A stretch of 34,803 nucleotides of DNA from Aeribacillus composti (GCF_007827555.1 NZ_VISS01000039.1:1-34803), one strand, 5' to 3'; shown: positions 1 through 11,712, counted from the stretch's first letter. A program made the numbers and translations. The notes: generated from the sequence alone by a model not told the origin.

Positions 1-92
1 ACGGATGAAATTCAAAAAAATGGTTCGCTAACCTATGACTTACATCTATTTTCAGCGAACCAAAAAAATTCCCACAAAGTCTTGACTGACTC
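1..92 (-). mobile_element. Insertion-sequence end (partial, left)
   Basis: Reverse-complemented, this stretch is identical to the sequence at 34711-34803 at the other end of the window. Read inward from the junction it begins GAGTCAGTCAAGACTTTG and contains a hairpin with 8-bp arms GGTTCGCT and AGCGAACC about 24 nt apart. Terminal hairpins of this kind are common in IS ends. It interrupts metI, whose last codons run straight into it and hit a stop. No transposase is visible because the window stops inside the element. The IS family is not identified. Confidence 0.6.
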
Positions 93-624
93 AATCTCCG
101 AGGCCGCCTGCGCCAACAACACCCGCTATGGTAGAATAAGATATTAAAAGAATAATAATATTAGATAAGCTGACTACCATTCCTGCTCTCGCTTCAACAA
201 ACATCACTTTCCATATAATTTGAAATATATTAGCTCCCATTGAAATAGCTGCTTCGATGACCCCTTTATTTACTTCCACTAAAGATTGTTCTATTAGTCT
301 GGCGAAATAAGGAATAATAGCGATCGAAAGCGGTACAGCGGCAGGAACCGTTCCAACGGATGTTCCTACCAACAGCCGAGTAAACGGAATGACAGCTACG
401 ATTAAAATTAATAATGGAAATGCGTTAATTAAATTCACTAATGAATTTAAAATATTGAAAATATGCGGCTGTTCTAATAATTGCCCTTTTCTTGTTAAAA
501 ACAGAATCGTTCCTAAAGGAATTCCAAATAGTATGCCAGCTGTTACTGAAATACCTACCATAATGGCTGTTTGCTTAGTGGCTTCTATTATATCAGGAAT
601 TTGTTGAATGATGTTTTCAAACAT
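91..624 (-). pseudogene. metI: Methionine-type ABC transporter permease MetI, C-terminus cut off
   Basis: Membrane permease of a MetNIQ-type importer (D/L-methionine or related amino acids). 177 residues are present, with several hydrophobic segments and the coupling-loop region around EAAISMGANIFQIIWKV (about residues 124-140). The family is usually about 215-220 residues and continues past the conserved GAGGLGD motif. Here the reading frame stops directly after GGLGD, where the repeat-end sequence begins, so the last transmembrane segment is missing. The start overlaps the end of metN by 8 nt, as in a translationally coupled operon. The product is probably non-functional unless the missing part is supplied by the insertion. 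Identity to MetI is clear; the actual substrate is not proven. Confidence 0.8.
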
Positions 625-1375
625 TTAGGATCATCCTTTTGTCCTTATTAAATATTAATTTAGCAATATCAGACTTAGGATTATATTGATTGTCTGATAA
701 CGAAAATTCCTCTAAAATACTTCCTTTTTCCATTACGGCTACTTTATTGCAAATTTTTCTCACTACATCCATTTCATGTGTAACAATAACCATCGTTATA
801 TTTAGCTCTTGATTAATTTTCTTTAAAAAGGATAGAATATTATCCGTTGTTTGTGGATCTAAAGCTGATGTAGGCTCATCACATAACAAAATTTTCGGGT
901 TCGTTGCCAAAGCTCTTGCGATGGCAACTCTTTGTTTTTGTCCCCCGCTTAAATTAGAGGGGTATTGATTTGCTTTATCTTCTAATTGAACTATGGAAAG
1001 ACATTCTTCTATTATACTTTTACGTTTAACGGATGGTATTCCGGCAATTTCTAATGGAAAAGATACATTGTCATAAACCGTTTTATTATGAATCAAGTTA
1101 AAATGTTGAAATATCATGGAAATCGATTGTCTCATATGCCGCAGCTCTTTCTTCTTTAAAGCCATTATATTTCTTCCTTCAATAAGAACCTCCCCTTCAT
1201 CAGGCTTTTCAAGGAGATTGATTGTACGAAGCAGAGTTGACTTTCCTGCTCCGCTAAATCCGATAATCCCATAGATATCCCCTTTTTCCACTTTTAATGA
1301 TACGGATTTAATTGCTTCCAATTTCTCATCTTTTTTAATTTGATAAGTTTTTTTTATATTTTTTAAATGTATCAT
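617..1375 (-). CDS. metN: Methionine-type ABC transporter ATP-binding protein MetN (short form)
   Basis: ATPase that powers the import permease encoded just downstream. It has Walker A GFSGAGKS (about residues 39-46), Q-loop QHFNL, signature LSGGQKQ, Walker B ILLCDEP and the H-loop VTHE. The opening, including the GIIGFSGAGKSTLLRTINLL stretch, is typical of MetN. At 252 residues it lacks the C-terminal NIL regulatory domain that brings typical MetN to about 340 residues, so methionine trans-inhibition would be absent. The start follows a GGGGG-type ribosome binding site. It sits between a metQ remnant and a truncated metI, so the transporter as a whole is probably not working. No SAM riboswitch is visible upstream. 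Confidence 0.85.
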   Translation of the reverse strand: MIHLKNIKKTYQIKKDEKLEAIKSVSLKVEKGDIYGIIGFSGAGKSTLLRTINLLEKPDEGEVLIEGRNIMALKKKELRHMRQSISMIFQHFNLIHNKTVYDNVSFPLEIAGIPSVKRKSIIEECLSIVQLEDKANQYPSNLSGGQKQRVAIARALATNPKILLCDEPTSALDPQTTDNILSFLKKINQELNITMVIVTHEMDVVRKICNKVAVMEKGSILEEFSLSDNQYNPKSDIAKLIFNKDKRMILNV

Positions 1376-1390
1376 TTGTAACAGCCCCCA

Positions 1391-1760
1391 TTATTCAAAT
1401 ACTGGGATTATGTCCCCACGGAATGTTTCCTCAATGAATTTTTTAACCTCCGGTGTATGCAAAACCTTTTTTAATTTTTGGATTTTTTCGTCATTTTGAT
1501 TGTCTGGTCTAGTCGTGATAACGCCTATAAATTCAGAGCTAGAGTCTTCCGCTATTTTATCTTTTCTTGATGTCTCTTTGAAATTCCTCATGCTCGACAT
1601 GTCTAGATATTCGATTGACTTAAAATTTAAGTTATCATATAGTTCGTAAAATGGGCGCTTGAGAGAAAAATAATTAACAATACCACTTTTGCTTCTCCGG
1701 TTGTTTCATCATCTGTATCGTTTGCAACATGATTTCCTTTCTTGCAAAGGGTAATAAACA
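1391..1760 (-). pseudogene. metQ: MetQ-like substrate-binding lipoprotein remnant
   Basis: The 3' part (1391-1600) encodes a typical MetQ tail: EFIGVITTRPDNQNDEKIQK followed by LKKVLHTPEVKKFIEETFRG. Its frame stays open upstream through RPFYELYDNLNFKSIEYLDM. Further upstream in a different frame, about 1660-1760, a possible lipoprotein N-terminus reads ITLCKKGNHVANDTDDETTG. The two parts do not join in one frame, and most of the ~270-residue family is missing, so this is an internally deleted, frameshifted remnant. It lies directly before metN on the same strand. The C-terminal identification is good; the N-terminal assignment is tentative. Confidence 0.6.
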
Positions 1761-1764
1761 TTTC

Positions 1765-2030
1765 ATGTAGTTAATAATCAAGCAGTCTTTGTAATGAATG
1801 TATTGATTGGTTTCTCTAGTATTTCCAAGAGCCAAAATAATTTTGCAAACATATTTCCGAACGAGTGGAACATTATTAAAATTGAATTGGGGTCTTTTGT
1901 TACGTTCTTCCGTATTCTTTACACAGATTGACTAATATGTCTCATTTACAAGCGAAAAAATTATTTAGTCCGCTAAATATCAACGCTTATTGTATACTAT
2001 CATTATTCATTTATTGTAATTGTAGTTTTA
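1765..2030. other. Intergenic region upstream of the NucS-like gene
   Basis: No gene or RNA is recognised. It must carry divergent signals for the metQ remnant (minus) and the NucS-like gene (plus). A possible sigma-A -10 element TATACT lies near 1992 on the plus strand without a convincing -35. No S-box or T-box elements are seen, although methionine transporter operons often have them. Confidence 0.4.
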
Positions 2031-2058
2031 GATGCACAATAAAAGAAGGAGTAGTTTC

Positions 2059-2970
2059 ATGGGTGATATTAAATTATTTCGTATAAATGGAGAACATGTA
2101 AGTGAATTGGAAGGCACTTCTCTGACAATTGAAAAATCGCTGCAAACCCTTATTGAGCGTAATCTTGAAACATTTTTAGGTGTACGGTTTTTAGCATCAG
2201 AATATTCTACTGGCAAGACACATGGCGGCAGAATCGATACATTAGGTATTGATGAAAATAACTCTCCAGTTATTATCGAATATAAACGAGCTGTCAATGA
2301 AAATGTCATTAACCAAGGATTATATTATCTGGACTGGCTGTTGGATCATAAAGCAGAATTCACTCTTATGGTAATGCGCAAATACGGCAATAACTTGGCT
2401 GACGCAATTGATTGGACGAATCCGCGCTTATTATGTATTGCGGGTGGATTCACAAAATATGACGAACATGCTGTTCAACAAATTAATCGGAACATTGAGT
2501 TGTACCAGTATAAGTTTTATAAAGATGGATTTCTTTTGCTCGATTTAGTAAATGCAACAACTGCACAACCATTACTGGAAGTTGAAAACCATATTAACTC
2601 ATCGAAGCCCGGATATAAGACAGTCTCCGAATATCTGGAACAATCCAGTACAGAATTAAAAGACCGGTTTGAAGCAATAAAAGCATATATTATGGCACTA
2701 GGCGATGATGTACAAATGGCTGTATTAAAATACTACATAGCCTTTAAGCGCATTAAAAATTTTGTCTGCTTAGAAGTGCATCCTCAGACAGAAAAAATCG
2801 TCTTATTTTTAAAAGTGAATCCAGATGAAATTGAACTCGAGCCAGGATTTAGCCGTGATGTTCGAAATATCGGTCATATCGGAACAGGGGATTTAGAAGT
2901 CAGTATTTATAATGATGAAGATTTTGAAAAGGCAAAGCGACTTATTCATATGAGCTATGATAGAAGTTAA
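2059..2970 (+). CDS. NucS/DUF5655-like putative endonuclease
   Basis: 303-residue protein resembling the DUF91/NucS-type and DUF5655 proteins common in Bacillaceae. The N-terminal half has a PD-(D/E)XK-like arrangement: acidic D60 in GGRIDTLG, then E74 and K76 in VIIEYKRA, then Q86 in NQGLYYLDWL. The C-terminal third (about 190-300) looks like the DUF5655 domain (VSEYLEQSS, YYIAFKRIKNF). The start at 2059 is preferred over 2032 because AGAAGGAG lies 7 nt before it. It is a single gene followed by a strong terminator. A DNA-repair or nuclease role is inferred from the fold signature only; the substrate is unknown. Confidence 0.75.
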   Translation: MGDIKLFRINGEHVSELEGTSLTIEKSLQTLIERNLETFLGVRFLASEYSTGKTHGGRIDTLGIDENNSPVIIEYKRAVNENVINQGLYYLDWLLDHKAEFTLMVMRKYGNNLADAIDWTNPRLLCIAGGFTKYDEHAVQQINRNIELYQYKFYKDGFLLLDLVNATTAQPLLEVENHINSSKPGYKTVSEYLEQSSTELKDRFEAIKAYIMALGDDVQMAVLKYYIAFKRIKNFVCLEVHPQTEKIVLFLKVNPDEIELEPGFSRDVRNIGHIGTGDLEVSIYNDEDFEKAKRLIHMSYDRS

Positions 2971-3006
2971 AAATCGCCGGTAATTATTATACTTGGCGAT
3001 TTTTAA
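2969..3006 (+). terminator. Intrinsic terminator of the NucS-like gene
   Basis: Perfect 10-bp arms AAAAATCGCC (2969-2978) and GGCGATTTTT (2995-3004) separated by 16 nt, beginning at the stop codon and ending in a T run. The A/T flanks make it likely to work in both directions. Confidence 0.8.
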
Positions 3007-3209
3007 GTGTTTTTCAATATATTATATTTATAATTGTTTTCACTAATATCTTTTTAACCTTTCCTTCGTAATATACCCCAACCTTTAGCTGATAAAATAT
3101 GACTAATAATACCTTAATTTTCTACTTTAAAAATTTGGTGTTAATTTGCGTTTAACTTCTTCTAATTAAATAATGCTCAGTCTAAAAATATAGTAAAATT
3201 TATTTTATG

Positions 3210-3244
3210 CACTTTTTTCCATGATACAATTCCAATAAAAAGTG
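3210..3244 (+). promoter_or_regulatory. Possible promoter/operator upstream of the SDR gene
   Basis: Inverted repeat with 8-bp arms CACTTTTT (3210-3217) and AAAAAGTG (3237-3244). Between the arms is GATACAAT, a candidate -10. The -35 is weak. A repressor site over a promoter is plausible but unproven. Confidence 0.25.
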
Positions 3245-3294
3245 TTTATTAAGAAGAGACAGGAATTGTCAAAACATATAGGTGGAGCAGATTT

Positions 3295-3372
3295 TTGAAG
3301 GAATTTGCGGACGAAAGCAGTGATGATACTCTACATATATTTAGCAAAAAGGCAGTGTTAGAATATGAATAG
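3295..3372 (+). CDS. Small ORF (25 codons) directly upstream of the SDR gene
   Basis: TTG-started ORF with a good ribosome binding site (AGGTGGAG, 3280-3287) that ends 14 nt before the GTG start of the SDR gene. The product starts KEFADESSDDTLHIF after the initiator, is acidic, and is not recognised. It could be a real small protein, a translationally coupled leader, or the remnant tail of a lost upstream gene. The support is the ribosome binding site and position only. Confidence 0.3.
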   Translation: MKEFADESSDDTLHIFSKKAVLEYE

Positions 3373-3386
3373 CTGGAGGGAATCTT

Positions 3387-4247
3387 GTGAATCAAACTTT
3401 AAAGAAACAACCTGTTGCGTTTGTTACAGGGGCTTCAAGCGGCTTTGGATTGCTGACAAGTGTAGCACTTGCCGGCGAAGGCTACCGCGTGCTGGCTTCA
3501 ATGAGAGATTTGGATAAGAGAGGACGATTGAAAGCGGCGGCCAAAGAAGCAGGTGTCACAGACCGGATTGAGATTATCCAACTAGATGTAAACGATTTTT
3601 CCGCAGCGGAAACTGTGATTCAGAATGTGATTGAAGAATACGGCCAAATTGATCTGTTGGTAAACAACGCGGGGTATGCAGCGGGAGGATTTACGGAGGA
3701 GCTTGCTGTTGAAGAATGGCGTCGGCAATTTGAAACGAATTTTTTCGGTTTGGTGGCAGTAACAAAAGCTGTTTTGCCGTCGATGAGGGCACGCAGAAGC
3801 GGCAAGGTTGTGAATATAAGCAGTATCAGCGGACGAATCGGATTCCCTTCTATGGGACCTTACGTGGCATCAAAGTTTGCGGTGGAAGGATTCAGCGAGT
3901 CTTTGCGTTTAGAGATGCTGCCGTACGGTGTTCATGTCGTTTTAATTGAACCGGGATCCTATAAAACGGAAATCTGGTCAAAAGGGCTGGATGCGGTATC
4001 GGTCAATCCGGATTCTCCTTATGTTAAAGAGATGGAGAAAATTTTGAAATATGTCAACCATGTTGCTGACACGGCACCCTCTCCGTATGAAGTGATCCAA
4101 CAGATTGTACACGTGGCAAAGTCTCCTTATCCGAAATTGCGGTATCCGGTTGGCAAAGGCGTGAAATTAGGAATTGTCTTGAAAAATATATTGCCGTGGA
4201 AGTGGTGGGAGCGGATGGTGACAAAACGTCTTTGGGAGAGATCGTGA
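3387..4247 (+). CDS. SDR family NAD(P)-dependent oxidoreductase
   Basis: Classical short-chain dehydrogenase, 286 residues. Cofactor motif TGASSGFG at 14-21, NNAG at 93-96, catalytic Ser146 in NISSISG, Tyr159 and Lys163 in YVASK. The ~35-residue C-terminal extension with basic and Trp-rich ends (KNILPWKWWERM) resembles Bacillus SDRs of the retinol/17-beta-hydroxysteroid dehydrogenase-like type. The substrate cannot be told. The start is GTG at 3387, 7 nt after CTGGAGGG. It is monocistronic or coupled to the 25-codon ORF just upstream. A possible terminator lies at 4425-4450. Confidence 0.85.
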   Translation: MNQTLKKQPVAFVTGASSGFGLLTSVALAGEGYRVLASMRDLDKRGRLKAAAKEAGVTDRIEIIQLDVNDFSAAETVIQNVIEEYGQIDLLVNNAGYAAGGFTEELAVEEWRRQFETNFFGLVAVTKAVLPSMRARRSGKVVNISSISGRIGFPSMGPYVASKFAVEGFSESLRLEMLPYGVHVVLIEPGSYKTEIWSKGLDAVSVNPDSPYVKEMEKILKYVNHVADTAPSPYEVIQQIVHVAKSPYPKLRYPVGKGVKLGIVLKNILPWKWWERMVTKRLWERS

Positions 4248-4292
4248 TGCTGGGACATTAGTTCAAAAATATAGAGGTGAAGAGTCGGAGTT

Positions 4293-4395
4293 TACGGTTC
4301 AGTAAAATTATAGTTTGATGATATTTTTTGTCACTTCACTAATGGGAAGGGATTGAATTTGTTGAACAGTTTAAGATTAATTAAGGTGAACCGTA
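4293..4395. repeat. Separated 9-bp inverted repeat
   Basis: TACGGTTCA at 4293-4301 and its complement TGAACCGTA at 4387-4395 lie 85 nt apart in the gap after the SDR gene. The function is unknown; it could be chance or a long-range RNA stem. Confidence 0.3.
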
Positions 4396-4424
4396 TCACA
4401 AGTAATAGTAAAAATTTCTTAATA

Positions 4425-4450
4425 GGCAAGCCAATCAGGCTTGTCTTTTA
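4425..4450 (+). terminator. Possible terminator after the SDR gene
   Basis: Stem GGCAAGCC / GGCTTGTC with a 5-nt loop (one G-U pair), followed by TTTTA. It is about 180 nt downstream of the SDR stop codon. Confidence 0.5.
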
Positions 4451-4505
4451 CATTAAATAAGCCGGCTTTGGTTTTTTTGATACAATGATGCTCGCCTTAC
4501 TTTAA

Positions 4506-4558
4506 ATGAAAAGTGCAAGTTTTTTCACGATTTTCGTGATTTACCTTGCACTTTTCAT
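4506..4558. terminator. Long perfect palindrome between convergent genes
   Basis: 14-bp perfect arms ATGAAAAGTGCAAG (4506-4519) and CTTGCACTTTTCAT (4545-4558). An inner hairpin TCACGA/TCGTGA lies at 4525-4539. The position between the plus-strand SDR gene and the minus-strand aldo/keto reductase fits a bidirectional terminator, though the T tracts are poor. It could also be a palindromic repeat element. Confidence 0.55.
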
Positions 4559-4587
4559 AATTCTATCCCCTCGTGGAGAACGATCAG

Positions 4588-6071
<1,484 letters not shown>

Positions 6072-6106
6072 ACTCTTATCCTCTCCTTTCCTTGCGAGTT
6101 GATCAC

Positions 6107-7108
6107 TTACGTGAAAAGCTCGCCGTCGAAGCTCTGCGAGATTTCGGCACGGCCGTCGGCAAACATCCGCACGTACGAGAACCGGAAGAACTTCGCTAGA
6201 TGATGCCCGCTTGTGAAAAAGAGTGCCGTCGCCAGTCCATCGGCGGTCGCGGTCTCGTCGGCGACAACCCACGTCGCGACCACATCGCGTACAGGGATGC
6301 CCGTTCGGGCATCAAGTACGTGGTGCAGCCCGTCACCCCAGGCGCGTCTGTTGACCGCAGATGCGCACAAGGCCCGGTTTTTCAGGTTAGCTGCGCCTAC
6401 CACCAGACTGGGGTCGAACGGGTGCTCAAGCCCGACCCGAAGGACGGAATCCCCCGAATGGCGGAGGTCGCCGCTGCCGTCGACAACGAACTCGGTGAAT
6501 CCGCCCTCGCGGAGGATCTCGGAGACGATGTCCACGAGATACCCCTTCCCCGCCGCTCCGACATCGATCACAAGCGGGCGCCGTGTCACAATTAACGTGC
6601 CGTCCCGGAGAATATCCTTCGACCAGGTCACTCTCTCCCGAGCGTGTGCCTCGGCTCGGACAAACTCCGACGCGGACGTGAGCGAATACGTTCGGTCGTA
6701 GCCGAGAAGTTCGAGGTCACGGCCAACGAGCGGGTCTACGGCACGTGCGGTAGCGATGTGTAGCCGATCATAGAGATCGAAAAGAGCGACCGAGTCGTCC
6801 GGGAAGACGAAGCGGCCACCGTTAGAGGCGGCAGCAACTCGGGAAACGAGGGAGTCCTGACGGAACCGCGAGTACGTGGCGTCGAATTGTTCGATTCGTT
6901 CGAGAATGCGCTGCTTCAACTGAAAGTCTAACGGCTCGCGGGTCTCGATCTCCCATCGGGTTCCGATGGCTTCGAACGTGAAGACGAACCTGCTGTTCCC
7001 GTCATCCGCTCCGTGAGCCGAATTGTACCTGATGTTCGTGGATAACTTTTTCTCCATGCTCTTGCTAACGAACGAGCAAGGCCGACTTCCTAATTTACGT
7101 TTTTGCAT
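6107..7108 (-). CDS. apbE: ApbE-type FAD:protein FMN transferase
   Basis: Transfers FMN from FAD onto Ser/Thr of a target protein, probably the FMN-binding protein encoded next. 333 residues with ApbE landmarks: DATYSRFRQDSLVSRV (76-91), LVIDVGAAGKGYLVD (179-193), HHVLDARTGIP (262-272) and the Mg2+ site TADGLATALF (288-297). There is no clear lipobox, so a cytoplasmic or poorly exported form is possible. A ribosome binding site AAGGAAG supports the start at 7108. The first ~8 residues, MQKRKLGS, copy an aldo/keto reductase N-terminus; Met18 (MEKKLSTNIRYN) may be the ancestral start. The gene is much richer in GC than the flanking SDR, suggesting transfer of the apbE/FMN-binding pair. Confidence 0.85.
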   Translation of the reverse strand: MQKRKLGSRPCSFVSKSMEKKLSTNIRYNSAHGADDGNSRFVFTFEAIGTRWEIETREPLDFQLKQRILERIEQFDATYSRFRQDSLVSRVAAASNGGRFVFPDDSVALFDLYDRLHIATARAVDPLVGRDLELLGYDRTYSLTSASEFVRAEAHARERVTWSKDILRDGTLIVTRRPLVIDVGAAGKGYLVDIVSEILREGGFTEFVVDGSGDLRHSGDSVLRVGLEHPFDPSLVVGAANLKNRALCASAVNRRAWGDGLHHVLDARTGIPVRDVVATWVVADETATADGLATALFFTSGHHLAKFFRFSYVRMFADGRAEISQSFDGELFT

Positions 7109-7122
7109 TATTTATCTTCCTT

Positions 7123-7142
7123 TGTTGACATCTGTTGACATC
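7123..7142. repeat. Tandem 10-bp direct repeat
   Basis: TGTTGACATC occurs twice back to back in the 38-nt gap between the SDR and apbE genes. It may be a duplication made when the apbE cassette was inserted. Confidence 0.7.
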
Positions 7143-7146
7143 CAAT

Positions 7147-7887
7147 TTACCGCTCTTGACGCGTAGGACGAATGATCATCTCGTTAATCGCGACGTCAGA
7201 TGGTTGTTCAATTGCAAAGGCAATGGCACGAGCAATACTGTCGGCATAGATCGCACCTTTATAAATTTCATCAATGCTAGGTTTTAGGTCCGGATCTGTG
7301 ACTGAATTTATTAATTCCGTAGCAACCGCCCCCGGCGAAATGATCGTTGAACGTATGTTGTTGCCGAGCTCTTCTTTACGTAGACCTTCAGAAATTGCGC
7401 GCACAGCAAACTTCGTTGCGGCATAGACAGTACTTCCAGCCCCGACAACGTGTCCAGCGACTGAAGAAACATTAATAATGTGCCCTTCTTTTCTTTCTCT
7501 CATAGAAGGAAGGACAGCCGCAATGCCATACAGTACGCCTTTGATGTTGACGTCAATCATCCGATTCCAATCATCCACTTTTTTCTTATAAAGGAACGAA
7601 TGTGGCATGATTCCGGCATTGTTTATTAACACATCAATTTTTCCAAACTCTTTTAGAGCATACGCAGCCAGTTCTTCCATTTGTTCATACGAAGTGACAT
7701 CGGTCACTTTATAAATAGCTTGCCCCCCACTGTTTTTGATTTCTTCTTGTAGTTTCTTCAATCGGTCCTCACGGCGAGCTGCAAGCACTAATTTCGCACC
7801 TCTCGAAGCGAGTTCCTTTGCAGTCGCTTCTCCAATCCCGCTAGAAGCACCCGTTATAATGACCACTTTATCTTGAATATTAGACAT
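7147..7887 (-). CDS. SDR family oxidoreductase (YdfG-like)
   Basis: Classical short-chain dehydrogenase, 246 residues. TGASSGIG at 12-19, NNAG at 89-92, Ser142, Tyr155 and Lys159 (YAATK). The ending [14 protein letters not shown] is typical of the YdfG/serine dehydrogenase-like group. The start at 7887 is chosen because AGAAAGGATC precedes it; the upstream in-frame extension is hydrophobic, AT-rich and lacks a ribosome binding site. It is the first gene of an operon with apbE, the FMN-binding protein and an aldo/keto reductase. A role in carbonyl or semialdehyde reduction is inferred. Confidence 0.87.
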   Translation of the reverse strand: MSNIQDKVVIITGASSGIGEATAKELASRGAKLVLAARREDRLKKLQEEIKNSGGQAIYKVTDVTSYEQMEELAAYALKEFGKIDVLINNAGIMPHSFLYKKKVDDWNRMIDVNIKGVLYGIAAVLPSMRERKEGHIINVSSVAGHVVGAGSTVYAATKFAVRAISEGLRKEELGNNIRSTIISPGAVATELINSVTDPDLKPSIDEIYKGAIYADSIARAIAFAIEQPSDVAINEMIIRPTRQER

Positions 7888-8344
7888 AACAACACGATCC
7901 TTTCTAACACATATTGAATGAGAAATGAGTGACTTTCCCGTATCCAACTTCCTATACATAATAAACATCATCAATAAATTAATATACATCATTATAAACA
8001 ACCTCATGGTGCCCGCAATGGTTAGGTGAATACGGTTTGTCCATTAGTGAACAAATGGCCGATAATTGATCATAAATTTTAGTGTATCCATGAAAGTACA
8101 CAATAGTTTAGCGTGCCTTATTGTAAACTTATTCACATCCAAGTTTGTTTACGCCCAAGCTTCAACGAACTTCTGGGGATGATAGCCGATAAAGCGTCAA
8201 CTGAACATCAGGTTTGTTTAGAAATCCATTAAGTGCAAAACATTATTCAAATTTAAAACTCCATTTCAAGAATTGGATAAAAGGACAAGCCAAGTCAGCA
8301 TCCCCCCTTCTCCGCATTTCAGTTTGTTGTGTGGTATAAAAGCA
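7888..8344. other. Intergenic region between SDR and AKR genes
   Basis: AT-rich and without a recognisable gene. It should contain the promoter of the SDR-apbE operon on the minus strand, but no convincing -35/-10 pair stands out. No terminator hairpin for the upstream AKR gene is obvious. Confidence 0.4.
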
Positions 8345-10453
<2,109 letters not shown>

Positions 10454-10662
10454 AGTATCCGATCCCCTCCTTTCACTTTGAAATTTTTTAGCGATCATAA
10501 AAGAGTGAAAAACCTTACGCATGTTTATTATGCAACAAATGAAAAAACGAACGGTATCATGATCGTCTCAAATGATTGCCTAATCCTCTCACAGCCACTT
10601 ACGCAACAGACGAATATGCATTAAAATGGAACTAGCAAGAATAAAGAAGCAAGGAGGATTTT
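10454..10662. promoter_or_regulatory. Divergent promoter region, MFS/AKR operon and araC
   Basis: The gap between two divergent genes must hold both promoters and probably the AraC binding site. The araC gene has AAGGAGG before its ATG. Individual -35/-10 boxes cannot be assigned with confidence. Confidence 0.4.
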
Positions 10663-11580
10663 ATGTCTGAACAAATTTATAAACAGCAAGATGAGCTCGC
10701 CAAGCTGATTGAACGTCACACAGGCCAAGACGGTATTCACACGACCGTTATTCCGTCTTTATTTTTCTCTCGTCATTCTACTGTTACAGGACCAAATCAC
10801 GGTGTTCATAATCCTTCCTTATGCATTGTCGTTCAAGGTGAGAAGCAGGTATGGCTGGCACAGGAGCACTTTACGTACGGTCCCGCCGATTACCTTGTTG
10901 CATCCGTTGACTTGCCCGTTATCGCCCAAATCACGAAAGCCACTTACGATGTTCCGTATTTGGCTTTAAAACTTGAATTTAGACCGGGTCAAATTTTAGA
11001 GCTTTTAAGTGATTCTGAAATTCAAGTTGGCCTGAAAGAAAATACGAAGCGAGCTATGTTTGTCAGCCCTATGGAGTTATGTATGTTGGATGCGGTAATC
11101 AGACTGGTTTGTTTGCTAGACAACCCGAAAGATATCCCTGTGCTTGCTCCTATTTACACGAAGGAAATACTCTATAGGGTTCTGCAAGGACAACATGGGG
11201 GAATACTGAAACAAATGGCCATAGAAGGGAGCTATACCTATCGAATCAGAGACGTGATCGAATATATCAAAAATCACTATAATCAGTCTTTTAAAGTTGA
11301 GGAGCTTGCGGAAATCGCAAATATGAGTGTTTCTTCACTTCATCGGCACTTTAAAGAGGTAACGGCTATGAGCCCGATTCAGTTCCAAAAACAACTAAGG
11401 CTGCAGGAAGCGCGACGCCTGCTATTAACCGAGTCAACAGATGCCGCTGATGTCGCATTCCGAGTCGGCTATGAAAGTCCATCGCAATTCAGCCGTGAAT
11501 ATTCCCGCATGTTCGGTTTTCCACCTAAAGAAGATATCAAGCGCCTGAGGGAGGAATATGACCAAAGGGCCAACGCATGA
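10663..11580 (+). CDS. AraC family regulator (AraC_N/YqhC-like)
   Basis: 305-residue transcription factor. The N-terminal cupin-like AraC_N domain (about 25-185) includes PSLCIVVQGEKQVW. The C-terminal double helix-turn-helix (about 193-295) includes KVEELAEIANMSVSSLHRHF and VAFRVGYESPSQFSREYSRM. E. coli YqhC, with the same N-terminal family, activates an alcohol dehydrogenase and an aldo/keto reductase in response to reactive aldehydes. Here the gene is divergent from an MFS/AKR/SDR cluster, which points to the same kind of job. The start is fixed by AAGGAGG 7-8 nt upstream. The inducer is not known. Confidence 0.87.
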   Translation: MSEQIYKQQDELAKLIERHTGQDGIHTTVIPSLFFSRHSTVTGPNHGVHNPSLCIVVQGEKQVWLAQEHFTYGPADYLVASVDLPVIAQITKATYDVPYLALKLEFRPGQILELLSDSEIQVGLKENTKRAMFVSPMELCMLDAVIRLVCLLDNPKDIPVLAPIYTKEILYRVLQGQHGGILKQMAIEGSYTYRIRDVIEYIKNHYNQSFKVEELAEIANMSVSSLHRHFKEVTAMSPIQFQKQLRLQEARRLLLTESTDAADVAFRVGYESPSQFSREYSRMFGFPPKEDIKRLREEYDQRANA

Positions 11581-11666
11581 CTCCTTGCTCAACGGGGGAT
11601 TAAACTGCGTATTCATATGGTCATTTTCTAGTTTCTCAAGGGAAACAGAATAAGTCGAGAGTTAAT

Positions 11667-11712
11667 GAGGCTGCCCCAAAAGGTCGTAAAGCGACTTTTT
11701 GAGTCCAGCCTC
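11667..11712. terminator. Long hairpin, araC terminator or mobile-element-derived palindrome
   Basis: Outer arms GAGGCTG (11667-11673) and CAGCCTC (11706-11712). An inner stem around AAAAGGTCG/CGACTTTTT ends in TTTTT. Palindromes of the AGGCTGCCCCAAAAGGTC type are scattered in Bacillaceae genomes near IS remnants. Here it lies between araC (plus) and the adh remnant (minus), so it can terminate both. Confidence 0.6.

Noticed and set aside
6072-6272. N-terminal extension of the FMN-binding protein
   Set aside because: Arginine-rich reading that overlaps the end of apbE in another frame; the signal peptide and ribosome binding site point to 6071.
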